Source of the DNA: Rhodococcus sp. IEGM 1409
Lineage (GTDB): Bacteria; Actinomycetota; Actinomycetes; Mycobacteriales; Mycobacteriaceae
Reading direction: 5' to 3'
Length of the DNA: 64,000 bases
NCBI RefSeq assembly: GCF_030056735.1
Contig: NZ_JASHKN010000001.1
Location: 310,001-374,000 of the forward strand
The notes under the pieces: generated by a model
Seen by the model: only the letters and a program-made list of their open reading frames with translations
Database searches by the model: none
Told to the model about the DNA's origin: nothing
Program-made: the position numbers and the translations under genes
Part shown: positions 8,746-19,233 of the stretch, piece by piece
Layout: each line of letters opens with the position of its first letter
Numbering within the stretch: the first letter of the stretch is position 1

Positions 8746-11700
8746 TTACGCCTCGACTACGACGGCGCCGGCCGCGCGCCCGTCGATCGCGAGGATGAAG
8801 TCCGCGATGTACTGCAACAGTTCGACGTCACGCAACCGATCCGAGCCGACTCCCCCGGTGCGTGGCAGCGGGAGTTGCACGAGCCCGGTCGTTGCCCGGT
8901 ACTGCGCACTCGGATAGATCCGCTTGAGCCTGATCTGTTTGGAATCCGGCAGGGCCATCGGGGAAACCTTCAGCTGTGTCCCGGTGACGGCGACTTCTTC
9001 GAGTTCGTACTCGCGGCACAGGAGACGCAGCTTGGCCACCGAGATCAGCCGTCGAACCTCTTCGGGCAGTGAGCCGTAACGATCGACCAATTCTTCGACG
9101 ACAGCAGCGATACCGTCGGAATCCGTCGCGGCAGCGAGCTTGCGGTACCCCTCCAACCTGAGCCTGTCACTGGTGACGTAATCGGGCGGGATGTGCGCGT
9201 CGACCGGCAGGTCGATCCGGACCTCCTTGGTGCCCTCGTCCATCGTGATCGGTTTGCCGTCGGCTGCCGCCCGGAAGGCTTCGACTGCCTCTCCCACGAG
9301 CCTGACGTACAGATCGAACCCGACACCCGCCACGTGGCCGGACTGCTCTGCGCCGAGGACGTTTCCGGCTCCACGAATTTCGAGGTCCTTCATCGCAACT
9401 GCCATACCTGCGCCGAGGTCGGAGTTCTGCGAGATCGTTGCCAGTCGGTCGTACGCCGTTTCCGTCAAAGGCTTTTCGGCCGGATACAGGAAATAGGCAT
9501 ATCCGCGTTCGCGACTACGCCCGACTCGGCCGCGCAACTGATGCAACTGCGAAAGCCCCAGTGAATCCGCACGTTCGACGATCAGCGTGTTCGCGTTCGA
9601 GATGTCGAGACCGGTTTCGATGATCGTGGTACAGACCAACACGTCGAAGTCGCGCTCCCAGAATCCCTGCACGGTCTTTTCGAGAGTGTCCTCGTTCATC
9701 TGACCGTGCGCCACGACGACGCGGGCCTCCGGAACGAGTTCGCGGATCTTCTTGGCTGCCTTGTCGATCGAGCTGACGCGGTTGTGCACGTAGAAAATCT
9801 GGCCGTCGCGCAGAAGTTCACGCCGGATGGCCGCGGCAACCTGCTTGTCCGCATACGCACCGACGTAAGTGAGGATCGGATGACGTTCTTCCGGCGGCGT
9901 GAGGATCGTGGACATCTCGCGGATCCCGGCCATGCTCATCTCGAGAGTACGAGGAATCGGGGTAGCCGACATCGTCAAGACGTCGACGTGGGTGCGTAGT
10001 GCCTTGATGTGTTCCTTGTGCTCGACTCCGAATCGCTGTTCCTCGTCGACGATCACAAGCCCGAGGTCCTTCCAGCGGATACCGGTCTGCAGCAACCGGT
10101 GAGTACCGACGACGATGTCGATCTCACCTTCGGCCATGCCGGCGATGATTTCCTTCGAGTCCTTGGCATCGGTGAAACGGGACAGCCCTCGCACCCTCAC
10201 CGGGAAGGACGCCATTCGCTCCGTGAACGTCTGAAGATGTTGCTGTGCAAGAAGAGTCGTGGGCACCAGCACCGCCACCTGCTTGCCGTCCTGTACTGCC
10301 TTGAACGCGGCGCGAACGGCGATCTCCGTCTTGCCGTAACCGACGTCACCGATCACCACCCGGTCCATCGGAACCGGCTTCTCCATATCGGCCTTGACCT
10401 CACTGATAACGGTCAATTGGTCGATGGTCTCGGTGAACGCGAATGCGTCCTCGAGTTCCTTCTGCCACGGCGTGTCCGGGCCGAACGCATGCCCAGGGGC
10501 TGCCTGACGCGCCGCGTAGAGCTGAACCAACTCACCCGCGATCTCACGAACCGCCTTGCGGGCCTTGCGCTTGGTGTTTGCCCAGTCGGATCCACCGAGC
10601 TTGCTCAGCGCCGGCAACTCTCCACCGACGTACCGGGAGAGTTGATCGAGCGATTCCATCGGGACGAACAGACGATCACCCGGGTGACCACGCTTGCTCG
10701 GCGCGTACTCGATGACCAGGTATTCACGACGCGCCCCGCCGATGGTGCGTTCGACCATCTCGACGAAACGGCCGATACCGTGCTGATCGTGCACGACCAT
10801 ATCCCCTGCCGACAGCGCGAGGGGATCGACCTGATTGCGGCGCTTGGCCGGCAAACGCTTTCCGTCGCCGACCGCGGCAACACGGTTGCCCGTCAGATCG
10901 GACTCGGTGACGATCACCATCCCCGGCGTCGAGTCGTCGCCGGCGAGTACCAAGCCGTCGTGCAGTGATCCGCGGAGCACCGCGACCTGTCCACGGGCGG
11001 GGGTAGCGCCGGCGTCGAGCATCTTGGCGGGCACTTCGGCTTCACCGAGTCGCTCCACGACGCGGCTTGCCGTTCCGGCACCTGCCACCACGATCGCCGC
11101 GCGACCGCCCGCGCTCACGTGCGCCCGGAGGCTGACGAACAGCTCGGCCAACAGGTCGTCGGAACCACGTACCTGCGGTGCCGCCTGAACCGGGAGCTCG
11201 AGTTCTTCACCATTTCCCGACGCCAGCGGGCTGACCGTCCACCACGGACGGCCGGCAGCTTCGGCGGATTCGCGAACATGACGAAGCGACCGGTACGCGG
11301 AGGCGCCGAGATCGACTCCCCCGCCGTTGAGGATCGACGTGTCGAGCGGTGCCGCGCCGCCGATCGACGCCGCCGTCCACGACGCTTCCAAGAATTCCTG
11401 GCCGGTGCGCACCAGGTCGGTGGCGCGGGTGCGCACCTTCTCCGGATCACACAGAAGGATGTGCGCACCGACGGGAAGAACATCGGAAAGTAGTTGCAGT
11501 TCACCGGGTTTGAGAACCGGGAGCAGTGCTTCCATTCCTTCGACGGGGATGCCTGCCGAGATCTTGTCCAGCATCTCGACCAACGAGGCATCAGCCTGGT
11601 TCTCAGCAGCGAGTGCCGCAGCTCGATCGCGAACATCAGCTGTCAGAATCAGCTCACGACACGGCGGCGCAATCACGGAATCGACGTCGACGTCCGGTAG

Positions 11701-12372
11701 CGAACGCTGATCGGCAACCGAGAAGTACCGAAGCTCCGATACCTCGTCACCCCAGAATTCGATACGTACCGGATGATCCGCCGTCGGCGAGAACAAGTCG
11801 AGAATGCCGCCGCGGACCGCGAACTCACCACGCTTTCCCACCATGTCGACACGGCTGTACGCCATCTCCACCAGACGTACGAGAACGGAATCGAAATCGA
11901 TCTCGGTGCCGACGCGCAATGTGATCGGCTCGATCTCGCCCAGACCTGGTGCCATCGGCTGAACGAGAGAGCGCACCGTGGTGACGATCACCCGAAGCGG
12001 CGAGCCGTACGAGGCGTCGTCTGGTCTGGCGAGTCTGCGCAGTACCTCCACCCGTCGTCCGACGGTATCCGCGCTCGGCGACAGTCGCTCGTGCGGCAAT
12101 GTTTCCCACGACGGGAACTGCGCGACACCTCCGCCGAGCATCTCGGTGAGTTCTGACGTCAGATCGTCGGCTTCGCGACCGGTGGCCGTCACCAGCAGTA
12201 CCGGCGTGCGGGCGGCAAGTGCAGCGGCGATGAATGGTCGAGCCGGCGTCGGCGCCACGATGTCCAGGGCGGCCGCGCCGATGGAGTCGATCACCGGAGT
12301 GAACGCGGCGTCTGCGAGGGCTACCTCGGCGAGTCCAGCGAGCGCAGTCTGGGCAGAGGACAAGGAAGTCAA
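8746..12372 (-). CDS. mfd: Transcription-repair coupling factor Mfd
   Basis: Mfd removes RNA polymerase stalled at DNA lesions and recruits UvrA. The order seen is: UvrB-like N-terminal domains, RNA-polymerase-interaction domain ([16 protein letters not shown]), RecG-like translocase with Walker [12 protein letters not shown] near residue 677 and DEEQRFG near 776, TRG motif region ([19 protein letters not shown]), and the C-terminal UvrA-binding-masking domain. I chose the TTG at 12372 because CAGGAG sits 8 nt before it and the sequence from there ([19 protein letters not shown]) matches actinobacterial Mfd N-termini; the frame reaches 12435. Length 1208 residues is normal. mazG follows within 7 bp. 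Confidence 0.96.
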   Translation of the reverse strand: MTSLSSAQTALAGLAEVALADAAFTPVIDSIGAAALDIVAPTPARPFIAAALAARTPVLLVTATGREADDLTSELTEMLGGGVAQFPSWETLPHERLSPSADTVGRRVEVLRRLARPDDASYGSPLRVIVTTVRSLVQPMAPGLGEIEPITLRVGTEIDFDSVLVRLVEMAYSRVDMVGKRGEFAVRGGILDLFSPTADHPVRIEFWGDEVSELRYFSVADQRSLPDVDVDSVIAPPCRELILTADVRDRAAALAAENQADASLVEMLDKISAGIPVEGMEALLPVLKPGELQLLSDVLPVGAHILLCDPEKVRTRATDLVRTGQEFLEASWTAASIGGAAPLDTSILNGGGVDLGASAYRSLRHVRESAEAAGRPWWTVSPLASGNGEELELPVQAAPQVRGSDDLLAELFVSLRAHVSAGGRAAIVVAGAGTASRVVERLGEAEVPAKMLDAGATPARGQVAVLRGSLHDGLVLAGDDSTPGMVIVTESDLTGNRVAAVGDGKRLPAKRRNQVDPLALSAGDMVVHDQHGIGRFVEMVERTIGGARREYLVIEYAPSKRGHPGDRLFVPMESLDQLSRYVGGELPALSKLGGSDWANTKRKARKAVREIAGELVQLYAARQAAPGHAFGPDTPWQKELEDAFAFTETIDQLTVISEVKADMEKPVPMDRVVIGDVGYGKTEIAVRAAFKAVQDGKQVAVLVPTTLLAQQHLQTFTERMASFPVRVRGLSRFTDAKDSKEIIAGMAEGEIDIVVGTHRLLQTGIRWKDLGLVIVDEEQRFGVEHKEHIKALRTHVDVLTMSATPIPRTLEMSMAGIREMSTILTPPEERHPILTYVGAYADKQVAAAIRRELLRDGQIFYVHNRVSSIDKAAKKIRELVPEARVVVAHGQMNEDTLEKTVQGFWERDFDVLVCTTIIETGLDISNANTLIVERADSLGLSQLHQLRGRVGRSRERGYAYFLYPAEKPLTETAYDRLATISQNSDLGAGMAVAMKDLEIRGAGNVLGAEQSGHVAGVGFDLYVRLVGEAVEAFRAAADGKPITMDEGTKEVRIDLPVDAHIPPDYVTSDRLRLEGYRKLAAATDSDGIAAVVEELVDRYGSLPEEVRRLISVAKLRLLCREYELEEVAVTGTQLKVSPMALPDSKQIRLKRIYPSAQYRATTGLVQLPLPRTGGVGSDRLRDVELLQYIADFILAIDGRAAGAVVVEA

Positions 12373-12500
12373 CGAACGCGCTCCTGAACAGTGATGACGG
12401 GTTGCGGGCTCACAGCCCGAGCGCAAGATCCCCACCGAGGCAGAATTGTGCGCCGGTTCGATTCTATCGGTGCGCGATCTCGCAGCGCAGTCCGATCCTT

Positions 12501-15152
12501 TCAGTTTCCCCTAGCGCTCGTCTTCTTCGACGTCCGCTTGGCCGGTGAAGATTGCGTGGCCGGTGCGCTCGGCGGTGTCACGGCCACGCTCGTGTGAGAG
12601 TTGAGCGCCCGGACCCGGCCGATCACCTTCGTTGCCTGGCCAGTTCTCCGCAGACGAACAGTCTTGCGACCGTTCGGCGCGAGGTGGAACCAGGAGTCTT
12701 CGGGCTCGAAGCCCTGCAGTTCGAGGGCTACGTATTGGGCGGCAGCATCGGTCGTGACGTCGACGACCCACTCTTCATCCCCGAGGCCTCGAGGCCGGCC
12801 GACGCTACGAGCAGTAGCGACAAGTCCGACCGACTGCTCGAGGGGCCGCGCCGGACCCCCCAAGAGGTGCACCACTTCGTCCACCATCTCGCCGTCCTCG
12901 TCTTCGAGTGTGACGGTGACGGCCTCGTATGTCCGCGCCCCGAACCGAAAGACGTGGGTGAGGTCCGTGAAACGGCCGACAAGGCTGTCCACGGACCAGG
13001 TCAGACTTGAATGCGCTTCCACCTTGACCGGCAACGCGACGTCGACCGGGACGACACCTGACCGACAGTGTGCTCGAAACCTGATCTCGCCGACGACAGG
13101 ATTGGCTGTCTCGTTGATTGCGTCGAGCCTCAGTCCGTCCATACCGTCGTCCGTGACGAGGAGCGCGATCGGTTTGGCGCTCCGACGGAGCACGAACCAC
13201 GGAGCTTTGGGGCTGCCGTTCCAATCGAGGACCCCCCATCCCGGTCCGGGCTCCAGGTCTCGCAGTGCGAGTGTCAAGGCGCCGTCGCACCGAGAGTCCG
13301 GGCGACGCCAGTAGCCGAGCGTCGATGCGAACGCCTCACATACAGCTGCGCGCCCCAGGTCGAGATAGCGTTCCGGGTCTGACCACCTGACTTCACGAGG
13401 GTCTTCGCCGAGAAGGGTGTGGACGTAGTGGTCACGAACATCCTCGAAATCCCACGACGATCCGTTGTCCCGCGGCACCGCAGCTTTCCACGCCGGGTGG
13501 TGCCCTGCGACGGCGAGTGAACCGAATTCGTTCTCGATCAACGCATTCGACGGTGGAATCGAGAATGCCAGTGATTCGGTCGCAAAACGTACTCGCGCGC
13601 TGAGCACGTCGGCCAGTGGACGGCGATACGCACCGACCCCGAAGTAGTGAGCGACCCCGCTTCCGACGTGCGTGGCCAATTGCCCTCCGCCGCAAGGCGC
13701 CGATTGATTTCCGCCGCAAGGCGCCGATTGATTTCCGCCGCGAGGCGCCGAGGGCGACGACGTCACGTACTCGAGTTCAGGTGCAACCGTCGAGATCAAT
13801 TTCGGCAGTCTCGAATGAATGAGCGGTATGTGTTGATCGACCAAGCCCAGCATGGTCGGCTGCTGTTCGGTCTCGCTGCCCCCGCAGAAGACTGCCAATG
13901 CGGGATTTCCACGCACTCGGCGTAGGAACGCGGTGACCTCGGCGGCAACGAGTTCGAAGAATTCGTCGGTGTCAGGCGGATCAAGCGTCGCCAGCATCAT
14001 GTCCTGCCACACCAGAATGCCCAGTCGCGCGCATTCCTCCCAGAAGTGGTCGCTCTCGTAGACCATCGTCCCCGGGATTCGAATCATGTTCAGACCCGCC
14101 TCGGCCAGCCGTTCCAACACAAGAGTGGTGCCGGCGTCGTCTTGAAGCGAGATCGGGTCGGTCGGTACCCACACCGAACCACGGCAGTACACCCCGATCC
14201 CGTTGACACTCAACCGGAATCCACCATCGGATCTATCGACTTCCACCGTCCGGAAGCCAACCGAACCGAGGTACTCGGCGACTCCGACCGTTTCTATCGT
14301 CACCGGATAAGTACGCGGGGCGCCGTGCGTGTGCGGCCACCACAACTGCGCGTCCGCCACTTCGACGATGCCGGACACCTCGAGGAATCCGTCCGGCCCG
14401 GAGGCCGTAGCGAATTGTTGCGAGTGCTCGCCGACGCGCACGGTGACGTACTCCACCGCGACCGGTAATCCGGTGAGCCGCGCACTGACGGCAACGCGGC
14501 CGGTTGTGCCGTGGACACTCGCGTACTTGACGGCAGAGACGACGGTGGCAACTCCCTTGTCCAACAACCGGATACCTCGCCATGGACCCACTGGTACCGG
14601 CACACCACTGAATACGGGAGCCATACCGAGCATCGTGGTTCGAATCCACCGAAGACCCTGTTCGCGGACCATCGACGAGCGCCAACGTCCTCGTGGGCGC
14701 CTCGATCTCAAAGTCGCGGAGAGGGAATGAAAATGAATAGCCACCTGGACACGTTTACCAACACCGACTCCGGCCGGAATGCTCACTTCCCCAGGCGTGA
14801 ACATGGATTCGGTGGACGCGACCGGGACACCGTCGATCCAGACGTCGGCAAACGCCGTCACACCGTCGAACTGGAGCAGCCACGACCCCTCACCGGTCGT
14901 GGCAACGGTAGTCACGAACCACCAGTCCGACGATCCAACAGACGATGTTGCAACAGACGCCGATGCAACAGGCATTGTGCGTCCGGCGCCGGACTGCGAC
15001 TCACGCAACGCGCCGACGACTGTTCCCGGCACGGGAGCTGCGACCCACTCGGTCACGGCTTCGAGGGCATCCGGATCGGTCACGGATCCGGGTTCGGTTG
15101 CAGCGCAACGCCATATCGCGCCGGCCAGCAGGTCCGCTGACGAGCGAGGCAC
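12501..15152 (-). CDS. Glycoside hydrolase family 2 (beta-mannosidase-like)
   Basis: GTG at 15152 lies 2 bp after the DUF1839 stop and has GAGGTTGG upstream, giving 883 residues. The N-terminal sugar-binding jelly roll ([20 protein letters not shown]) is followed by Ig-like domains ([16 protein letters not shown]) and a TIM barrel with GSVWVPTD and WQDMMLA. The likely acid/base is the first Glu of GGSETEQQP (about residue 426) and the likely nucleophile the second Glu of ALIENEFG (about 542). The layout fits exo-beta-mannosidases, but substrate is not decidable. No signal peptide is seen, so it is probably cytoplasmic. A 24-bp tandem repeat adds SAPCGGNQ units near residues 467-488, between the two catalytic motifs. 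It is the last gene of the amino acid:carrier-protein operon. Confidence 0.85.
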   Translation of the reverse strand: MPRSSADLLAGAIWRCAATEPGSVTDPDALEAVTEWVAAPVPGTVVGALRESQSGAGRTMPVASASVATSSVGSSDWWFVTTVATTGEGSWLLQFDGVTAFADVWIDGVPVASTESMFTPGEVSIPAGVGVGKRVQVAIHFHSLSATLRSRRPRGRWRSSMVREQGLRWIRTTMLGMAPVFSGVPVPVGPWRGIRLLDKGVATVVSAVKYASVHGTTGRVAVSARLTGLPVAVEYVTVRVGEHSQQFATASGPDGFLEVSGIVEVADAQLWWPHTHGAPRTYPVTIETVGVAEYLGSVGFRTVEVDRSDGGFRLSVNGIGVYCRGSVWVPTDPISLQDDAGTTLVLERLAEAGLNMIRIPGTMVYESDHFWEECARLGILVWQDMMLATLDPPDTDEFFELVAAEVTAFLRRVRGNPALAVFCGGSETEQQPTMLGLVDQHIPLIHSRLPKLISTVAPELEYVTSSPSAPRGGNQSAPCGGNQSAPCGGGQLATHVGSGVAHYFGVGAYRRPLADVLSARVRFATESLAFSIPPSNALIENEFGSLAVAGHHPAWKAAVPRDNGSSWDFEDVRDHYVHTLLGEDPREVRWSDPERYLDLGRAAVCEAFASTLGYWRRPDSRCDGALTLALRDLEPGPGWGVLDWNGSPKAPWFVLRRSAKPIALLVTDDGMDGLRLDAINETANPVVGEIRFRAHCRSGVVPVDVALPVKVEAHSSLTWSVDSLVGRFTDLTHVFRFGARTYEAVTVTLEDEDGEMVDEVVHLLGGPARPLEQSVGLVATARSVGRPRGLGDEEWVVDVTTDAAAQYVALELQGFEPEDSWFHLAPNGRKTVRLRRTGQATKVIGRVRALNSHTSVAVTPPSAPATQSSPAKRTSKKTSARGN
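13687..13751. repeat. 24-bp tandem repeat inside the GH2 gene
   Basis: Two identical 24-bp units (13687-13710, 13711-13734) and a 17-bp partial third with one change. The period is a multiple of three, so the frame is kept and the protein carries repeated SAPCGGNQ octapeptides between the two halves of the catalytic barrel. Confidence 0.85.
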
Positions 15153-15154
15153 TG

Positions 15155-16141
15155 CTAGACCAACCTCAGGTGTCGATGCGAGTCGACGCCGACTGTGTCG
15201 GCAACGACTTCCATCGCCCTCTTCCACGACACGGCCATCTCGTCGAGTTGCTCACGTGGGTCGACCGCGCGACCCCTGGCGGCGCGCGCCATCTGAAACT
15301 GCACGCTCTTGGCCCCGGACGCCACTTTGCGAAAATCGGGCGCAGCCTCGACCATCCCGGAGAAACCTGCAGTGTCCAGGAACTCGCTGGCGTCCGCCGC
15401 CAGCTCCGCGCAGGCACCACACTGACGAAGAAGCCCGAAGGACCAGAGGTGAAAGGCATCCATGCCCGCCCCCTGCACCCATTCGAGATCGTCGATCACC
15501 CTGCGGCCCAGCTCTCGCACCGGATTACCCGCCGCTCGAACCGCTACATTCCGTCGAGCTACTTCGGCGATGTTTCCGGCGTTGGTCGCGTGAACCGGAT
15601 TGAGCCGGATCTGCTCCACGTAGGGCACAAAAGAAGGAAGTGAGAAACGATCGAGATCGAAAACGCCGGAAAAGTCTTCGCCTCGCAACATGTAGTACCC
15701 GCTGTTGTGGAAGTACTCGAGTTCGCCGGCAACACGATCGATCCGATTGGGCACGATCGTGGTTTTGGTGTGCCCCTCGTGATAAATCGTTCCGAGAGTG
15801 TCGGGAAGCCAGTATCCGTCCACCTCGATCGTCGACAGCATCCCAACCCCGAGGTTGTCCTCGACATGGATCAGCGGTGCCCGCCAGACGTTCATCTCGG
15901 CGACTTCGATCCCGTACAGCGCGTATATGTCCTCCGCCTTGAGCTTGAGGAAAGTCCACTGAGCCCCGTCGAACCGCGACGAGAAGGCACATGCCAATGC
16001 CGGGACGGGGTCCAATCCCAGCGAATGCAACACTTCGATCCACAGATCCGTGTAGCAGTTGGTCTGCGCCCACACCCGGTCGTCCTGATGTAACGCGTGT
16101 GGCCGGTAGCAATCAGGTGAAATATCGACGAGGCGTGACAT
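15155..16141 (-). CDS. DUF1839 family protein
   Basis: This 328-residue soluble protein begins VDISPDCYRPHALHQDDRVWAQTNCYTDLWIEVLHSLGLDPVPAL, the typical DUF1839 opening, and has no membrane segment. DUF1839 genes are known to sit next to amino acid:[carrier protein] ligases; no activity is established. Conserved Cys (NCYTD, CGACAEL) and His residues could make it an acyl- or aminoacyl-transferase partner, but that is only a guess. Its ATG overlaps the ligase stop by 1 bp (TGATG) and its stop is 2 bp before the GH2 start, so it is coupled on both sides. Confidence 0.85.
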   Translation of the reverse strand: MSRLVDISPDCYRPHALHQDDRVWAQTNCYTDLWIEVLHSLGLDPVPALACAFSSRFDGAQWTFLKLKAEDIYALYGIEVAEMNVWRAPLIHVEDNLGVGMLSTIEVDGYWLPDTLGTIYHEGHTKTTIVPNRIDRVAGELEYFHNSGYYMLRGEDFSGVFDLDRFSLPSFVPYVEQIRLNPVHATNAGNIAEVARRNVAVRAAGNPVRELGRRVIDDLEWVQGAGMDAFHLWSFGLLRQCGACAELAADASEFLDTAGFSGMVEAAPDFRKVASGAKSVQFQMARAARGRAVDPREQLDEMAVSWKRAMEVVADTVGVDSHRHLRLV

Positions 16142-17082
16142 CAGATGCCCATTCGTTCACGAACAGAAGTTGGCCACGTAGCCACATCAAGGCCATGAGT
16201 CCGCAACAAGGACAACGCGATTCGCTCCATCCCGAAGCCGACGCACGAGCTGTGCGCCACCTCGCCCTCCGCCGTTCGGATATCGAAATTGACACCGAAA
16301 TGGTCGAGATGGTTGTTCGAGGACACGATGGCTGTGCCGTCGTCGAGATCTCCGTAGAGCCGAACCGTCAGTTCCGTCTTGAGATTCTCTTCACGCTGGT
16401 TAGCTGCAAGCATCTTTCCGGCGCGTCCGAAGAAAGGATCATTGGCGATCACCGGGGTGGCGTCGAGCTCGAGCTGGCCGAGCACGTCGAGTCCCCGCTC
16501 GATCCAGTACTCGCGATGCGCTCGCGCTGCTGCGGCGTCACCGATCGTGACGAACTCGTGCATCCGAAACGCTTGCATGCGAGCCGGATCGATCGCCGGT
16601 TCGTGCCGAAAGCAAAAACCGTAGATGTCCAGCAGTACCCCGCCTTCGGGGAGAACTCCGGAGTATCGCGCATATGCGGGATGGCATGCAGCGGACACGA
16701 GCATGGTCTCGGTCGGCTCGAGATGGCGATCCCACGATTGCCCCTCGGCGCGATCGGCCAGCAGTCGCGCATGATCGCGATTGGAACCGGCGAAGGTGTT
16801 GATGGCGCCGGTGAGGTTGGGAAACGAAGCGATGTAGTCGGTGCGCTCGAAACTGCTACGCGGGAACACCGGCGGAAACCGCAGCCGAGTCGCGGCGGTG
16901 CCTGGCCCTGCCGCCACCACCACTCGATCGATACCGTCGACGATGTCCTCGAACACGCCGGAACGCCCGTAGAGTCCGGGCACTTCCGTCTCTACGAGAA
17001 GTCCTTCGACCAGCAGTTCGCGTTGAAATGCAGCTCGGGCCCGATCCAGATCGGTTTCGGTCGTCACGGTTTCGGTTGTCAT
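16141..17082 (-). CDS. Amino acid:[acyl-carrier-protein] ligase (class II aaRS-like)
   Basis: Homologues of the atypical seryl-tRNA-synthetase catalytic core activate a small amino acid with ATP and load it on the phosphopantetheine thiol of a carrier protein instead of a tRNA. The 313 residues contain only the catalytic core: motif 2 is FCFRHEP with MQAFRMHEF, and motif 3 is SSCVGFGMERIALSLL. Cys133, Glu176 and Cys280 match the Cys/Glu/Cys zinc site that lines the amino-acid pocket in this family and in archaeal-type SerRS. There is no tRNA-binding arm. It overlaps the dehydrogenase by 4 bp and DUF1839 by 1 bp; the cognate carrier is encoded two genes upstream. In characterised homologues glycine or alanine is preferred; here the substrate is inferred only. 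Confidence 0.88.
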   Translation of the reverse strand: MTTETVTTETDLDRARAAFQRELLVEGLLVETEVPGLYGRSGVFEDIVDGIDRVVVAAGPGTAATRLRFPPVFPRSSFERTDYIASFPNLTGAINTFAGSNRDHARLLADRAEGQSWDRHLEPTETMLVSAACHPAYARYSGVLPEGGVLLDIYGFCFRHEPAIDPARMQAFRMHEFVTIGDAAAARAHREYWIERGLDVLGQLELDATPVIANDPFFGRAGKMLAANQREENLKTELTVRLYGDLDDGTAIVSSNNHLDHFGVNFDIRTAEGEVAHSSCVGFGMERIALSLLRTHGLDVATWPTSVRERMGI

Positions 17083-18269
17083 ATCGTTCCCCTGTATCCG
17101 ATAGCCATGTGAGCTGAACCGGCCATGATTCGATCGTTGTTCACCATCACCGCTGCGCCGTGCGCGTCACGCAGGTGGCGGCCGAGCGAGAATTCGGTGT
17201 CCTCGCGATATCCGGAGATTCCGCAGATCAACATTGTCTGCCCCACGATTTCTACCACCGCGGTGGAGGTGGTGACCTTCAGGTTGTTCATCGCGAGCGA
17301 AAAGCCCACCGCGCCCGTCGCCTCGAAATCGGCAGCGCCTTCCTCAGCGTGGACTGCCCGGTCGTACCTACGCGCAGAAGCGTCCACGAGATCGGCGAAT
17401 TGTTGTGCCGAAGCAGCAACTTCGGCGAGACGGAGCGCTCCGGGCGAAGTGACTCCTGGCTGCTTACGGGCGGCGGCACGCACGTACTTGCGCGCCTTCT
17501 CGACTGCCGCGTCGGCAATTCCCAACCACACCGAACTCCAGACGACGTGAGATACCGGGAGCATCGTGTGGGTGGAGATATCGGAATACGGTACGTCGGC
17601 GACCATGTCGGGTGTCGAGGTGGCCCGAAGGATGTAGCCGAGACTGCAAGTTCCCCTCAGCCCCAGCGTGTTCCACTCGGTAGTGCGTTCGAGCGTCAAG
17701 TCTGGGGTGCGGCACACCACGAGAACCTGATCGTTCGGCTGACTCTCCGGCGTTCGCCGAGCCGTCACGACTATCGCGTCGGAGTGTTCACCATACGAAA
17801 TGACGGGTGCGTTCTTGATCAACAGCAGATGACCGCCCAAATCTTCTACGGCGCAGTAACTCCGGCTGACATCACCACCGATTCCCAGCTCAGTCGTTGC
17901 CGACGCCAACAGCAATTGCTTGTCGACAGTTTCTTCGACGAACCCGCGGAGCGCTTCGGTGTTGCCGTGCTTGACCAGCGAGTAGATCTGCGTCTGATGC
18001 ATCGCAAAAATCATTCCGCTTGCTGCACAGCGTGTTCCGATCACACGGGCGATCTGCGACACCTCCTGCAGCGAGAGCCCTTCGCCGCCGAGTTCCCTCG
18101 GTACAGCGACGGACAGCAGTCGTTCACTGCGCATGGCGTCGACGGCTTCACGCGGAAACCTTGCCTCTGCATCAACTTCGTCGGCCCACAGCGCCGCAAC
18201 TTCGTCGGCCAACCGTGCGGCCCGCTCGAGAGCCGTCCCGGTGGAGCACTGCGACTGCGGAGCGTTCAT
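17079..18269 (-). CDS. Acyl-CoA dehydrogenase family flavoprotein
   Basis: The protein has 396 residues with the acyl-CoA dehydrogenase fold. It starts with an N-terminal helical domain (FPREAVDAMRSERLLSVAVPRELGGEGLSLQEVSQIAR). The FAD/substrate beta domain follows (ASATTELGIGGDVSR, WNTLGLRGTCS), then C-terminal helices (GISGYREDTEFSLGRHLRDAHGAAVMVNNDRI). Relatives oxidise thioester-bound acyl or aminoacyl groups, for example prolyl carrier proteins in pyrrole formation. Its position between the carrier protein and the aminoacyl-carrier-protein ligase, with 4-bp ATGA overlaps on both sides, suggests that it acts on an aminoacyl thioester rather than on CoA. The catalytic base could not be located with certainty. 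Confidence 0.85.
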   Translation of the reverse strand: MNAPQSQCSTGTALERAARLADEVAALWADEVDAEARFPREAVDAMRSERLLSVAVPRELGGEGLSLQEVSQIARVIGTRCAASGMIFAMHQTQIYSLVKHGNTEALRGFVEETVDKQLLLASATTELGIGGDVSRSYCAVEDLGGHLLLIKNAPVISYGEHSDAIVVTARRTPESQPNDQVLVVCRTPDLTLERTTEWNTLGLRGTCSLGYILRATSTPDMVADVPYSDISTHTMLPVSHVVWSSVWLGIADAAVEKARKYVRAAARKQPGVTSPGALRLAEVAASAQQFADLVDASARRYDRAVHAEEGAADFEATGAVGFSLAMNNLKVTTSTAVVEIVGQTMLICGISGYREDTEFSLGRHLRDAHGAAVMVNNDRIMAGSAHMAIGYRGTI

Positions 18270-18508
18270 GCAGCACCCAACTCTGCCAACGCACCCTCGA
18301 TCGCCTTGACGCTCGCGAAAGTACTCTTCCGCAACAACTCGTCCGGAAACTCGATGTCGAACGAATCCTCAAGCGCCAACATGACATTCACGCTCGCGTG
18401 CGATGTCAACCCCAACTCGTAAAGATCGGCCTCGCCGTCGATTGTGCTCACGTCGACTGCCAGCCGACCGTGCTCGACGAGCACTTTCCGAATTGCCTGA
18501 TCAATCAT
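18266..18508 (-). CDS. Acyl/aminoacyl carrier protein
   Basis: An 80-residue acidic helical carrier protein. The phosphopantetheine site is Ser36 in YELGLTSHASVNVM, a variant of the usual GLDSL. The remainder (LALEDSFDIEFPDELLRKSTFASVKAIEGAL) shows the helix III-IV pattern of PP-binding domains. It overlaps acpS by 8 bp and the dehydrogenase by 4 bp. Its role is most likely to hold the amino acid supplied by the ligase at 16141-17082. Confidence 0.9.
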   Translation of the reverse strand: MIDQAIRKVLVEHGRLAVDVSTIDGEADLYELGLTSHASVNVMLALEDSFDIEFPDELLRKSTFASVKAIEGALAELGAA

Positions 18509-18947
18509 CAGCGATGTCGTCCTTCTTTTCGATGCGAGCGCCCGAGCGTGTTGCGATCACCATTGCGATGGCCACGTCCGCTTCGTGCGAGATAGATACT
18601 TGAAAGTCGTTCAGATCCTGGGTCCGCGCGAGTTCCGCGGCATTGCCGGACAGAGTCACCCCACAACCACCCCACTCGGCCCGAGTGATTTCGATGGAGT
18701 TCCACGGAACGGGAACGTCACCCGGCCTGAGCACCTTCACAACGGCCTCTTTGGCCGCAAAACGCGCGGCCAGTCGTTGATCCCGCGCCGGCCCGGCGCA
18801 CGTCTGCAATTCGTGAGGAGTGAAGGTCCGATCGAGATACCTCCGCCCGAAGAGGTCGATACTTCGAGTGACATCCACGACGTTCACGACGTCACAGCCG
18901 ATCCGCGGACCGATGTCGAGCATCGGCGTCGGTGCAGTGTCACCCAT
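18501..18947 (-). CDS. acpS: Holo-[acyl-carrier-protein] synthase (AcpS-type phosphopantetheinyl transferase)
   Basis: Moves 4'-phosphopantetheine from CoA to the carrier-protein serine. The 148-residue AcpS-type protein shows IGCDVVNVVDV with the Mg ligand Asp19, FGRRYLDRTFTPHEL, and RLAARFAAKEAVVKVL with Glu67, followed by the C-terminal VSISHEADVAIAMVIA strand. A GGGGGAG ribosome site lies 7 nt before ATG 18947. First gene of the six-gene operon and probably dedicated to the carrier next to it, although it could also be the general AcpS. Confidence 0.9.
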   Translation of the reverse strand: MGDTAPTPMLDIGPRIGCDVVNVVDVTRSIDLFGRRYLDRTFTPHELQTCAGPARDQRLAARFAAKEAVVKVLRPGDVPVPWNSIEITRAEWGGCGVTLSGNAAELARTQDLNDFQVSISHEADVAIAMVIATRSGARIEKKDDIADD

Positions 18948-19122
18948 CTTCTGACTCCCCCTTTGGGGTCGTACACGCCGGGCAGCCCCCTATGCTGCCC
19001 GGTGTGCCGACGCCGTCACACTGCCCTGACAAACCTTCGTTCTAGCAATTCTTCAGCTACCGGTAGAACATACCGCAATCCGAAGATGGGAGGAAAGATC
19101 GGACTTCCGGATTCCCATCAAC

Positions 19123-19155
19123 ACTATAAACATACTCTCAGTTTGTTTCGAATGC
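19123..19155 (-). promoter_or_regulatory. Putative promoter of the acpS operon overlapping the palindrome
   Basis: On the minus strand a TATAGT hexamer (19123-19128) follows a weak TCGAAA -35-like hexamer (about 19146-19151) with a 17-bp spacer. The spacer is nearly the whole 21-bp palindrome, which is how a repressor site would be placed. The hexamers are only partial matches. Confidence 0.4.
19128..19148 (-). promoter_or_regulatory. 21-bp autoregulator-type palindrome upstream of acpS operon
   Basis: On the minus strand: AAACAAAC, TGAGA, GTATGTTT, with arms identical to the copy at 5941-5961. It lies 181 bp upstream of acpS and 86 bp beyond the stop of the ScbR/ArpA-like TetR gene, which is the natural candidate to bind it. 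Confidence 0.65.
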
Positions 19156-19233
19156 AGAACAATAGAGAACAATCTCTCTACCAGGACATTTCCAACAAAT
19201 TGATCAAAGGAACTGTGCGGCAGGCCCGTGATG

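Noticed and set aside
15155..18947. Aminoacyl-carrier operon considered as a nonribosomal peptide cluster
   Set aside because: No condensation, adenylation or thioesterase domain is present; the loading enzyme is aaRS-like.
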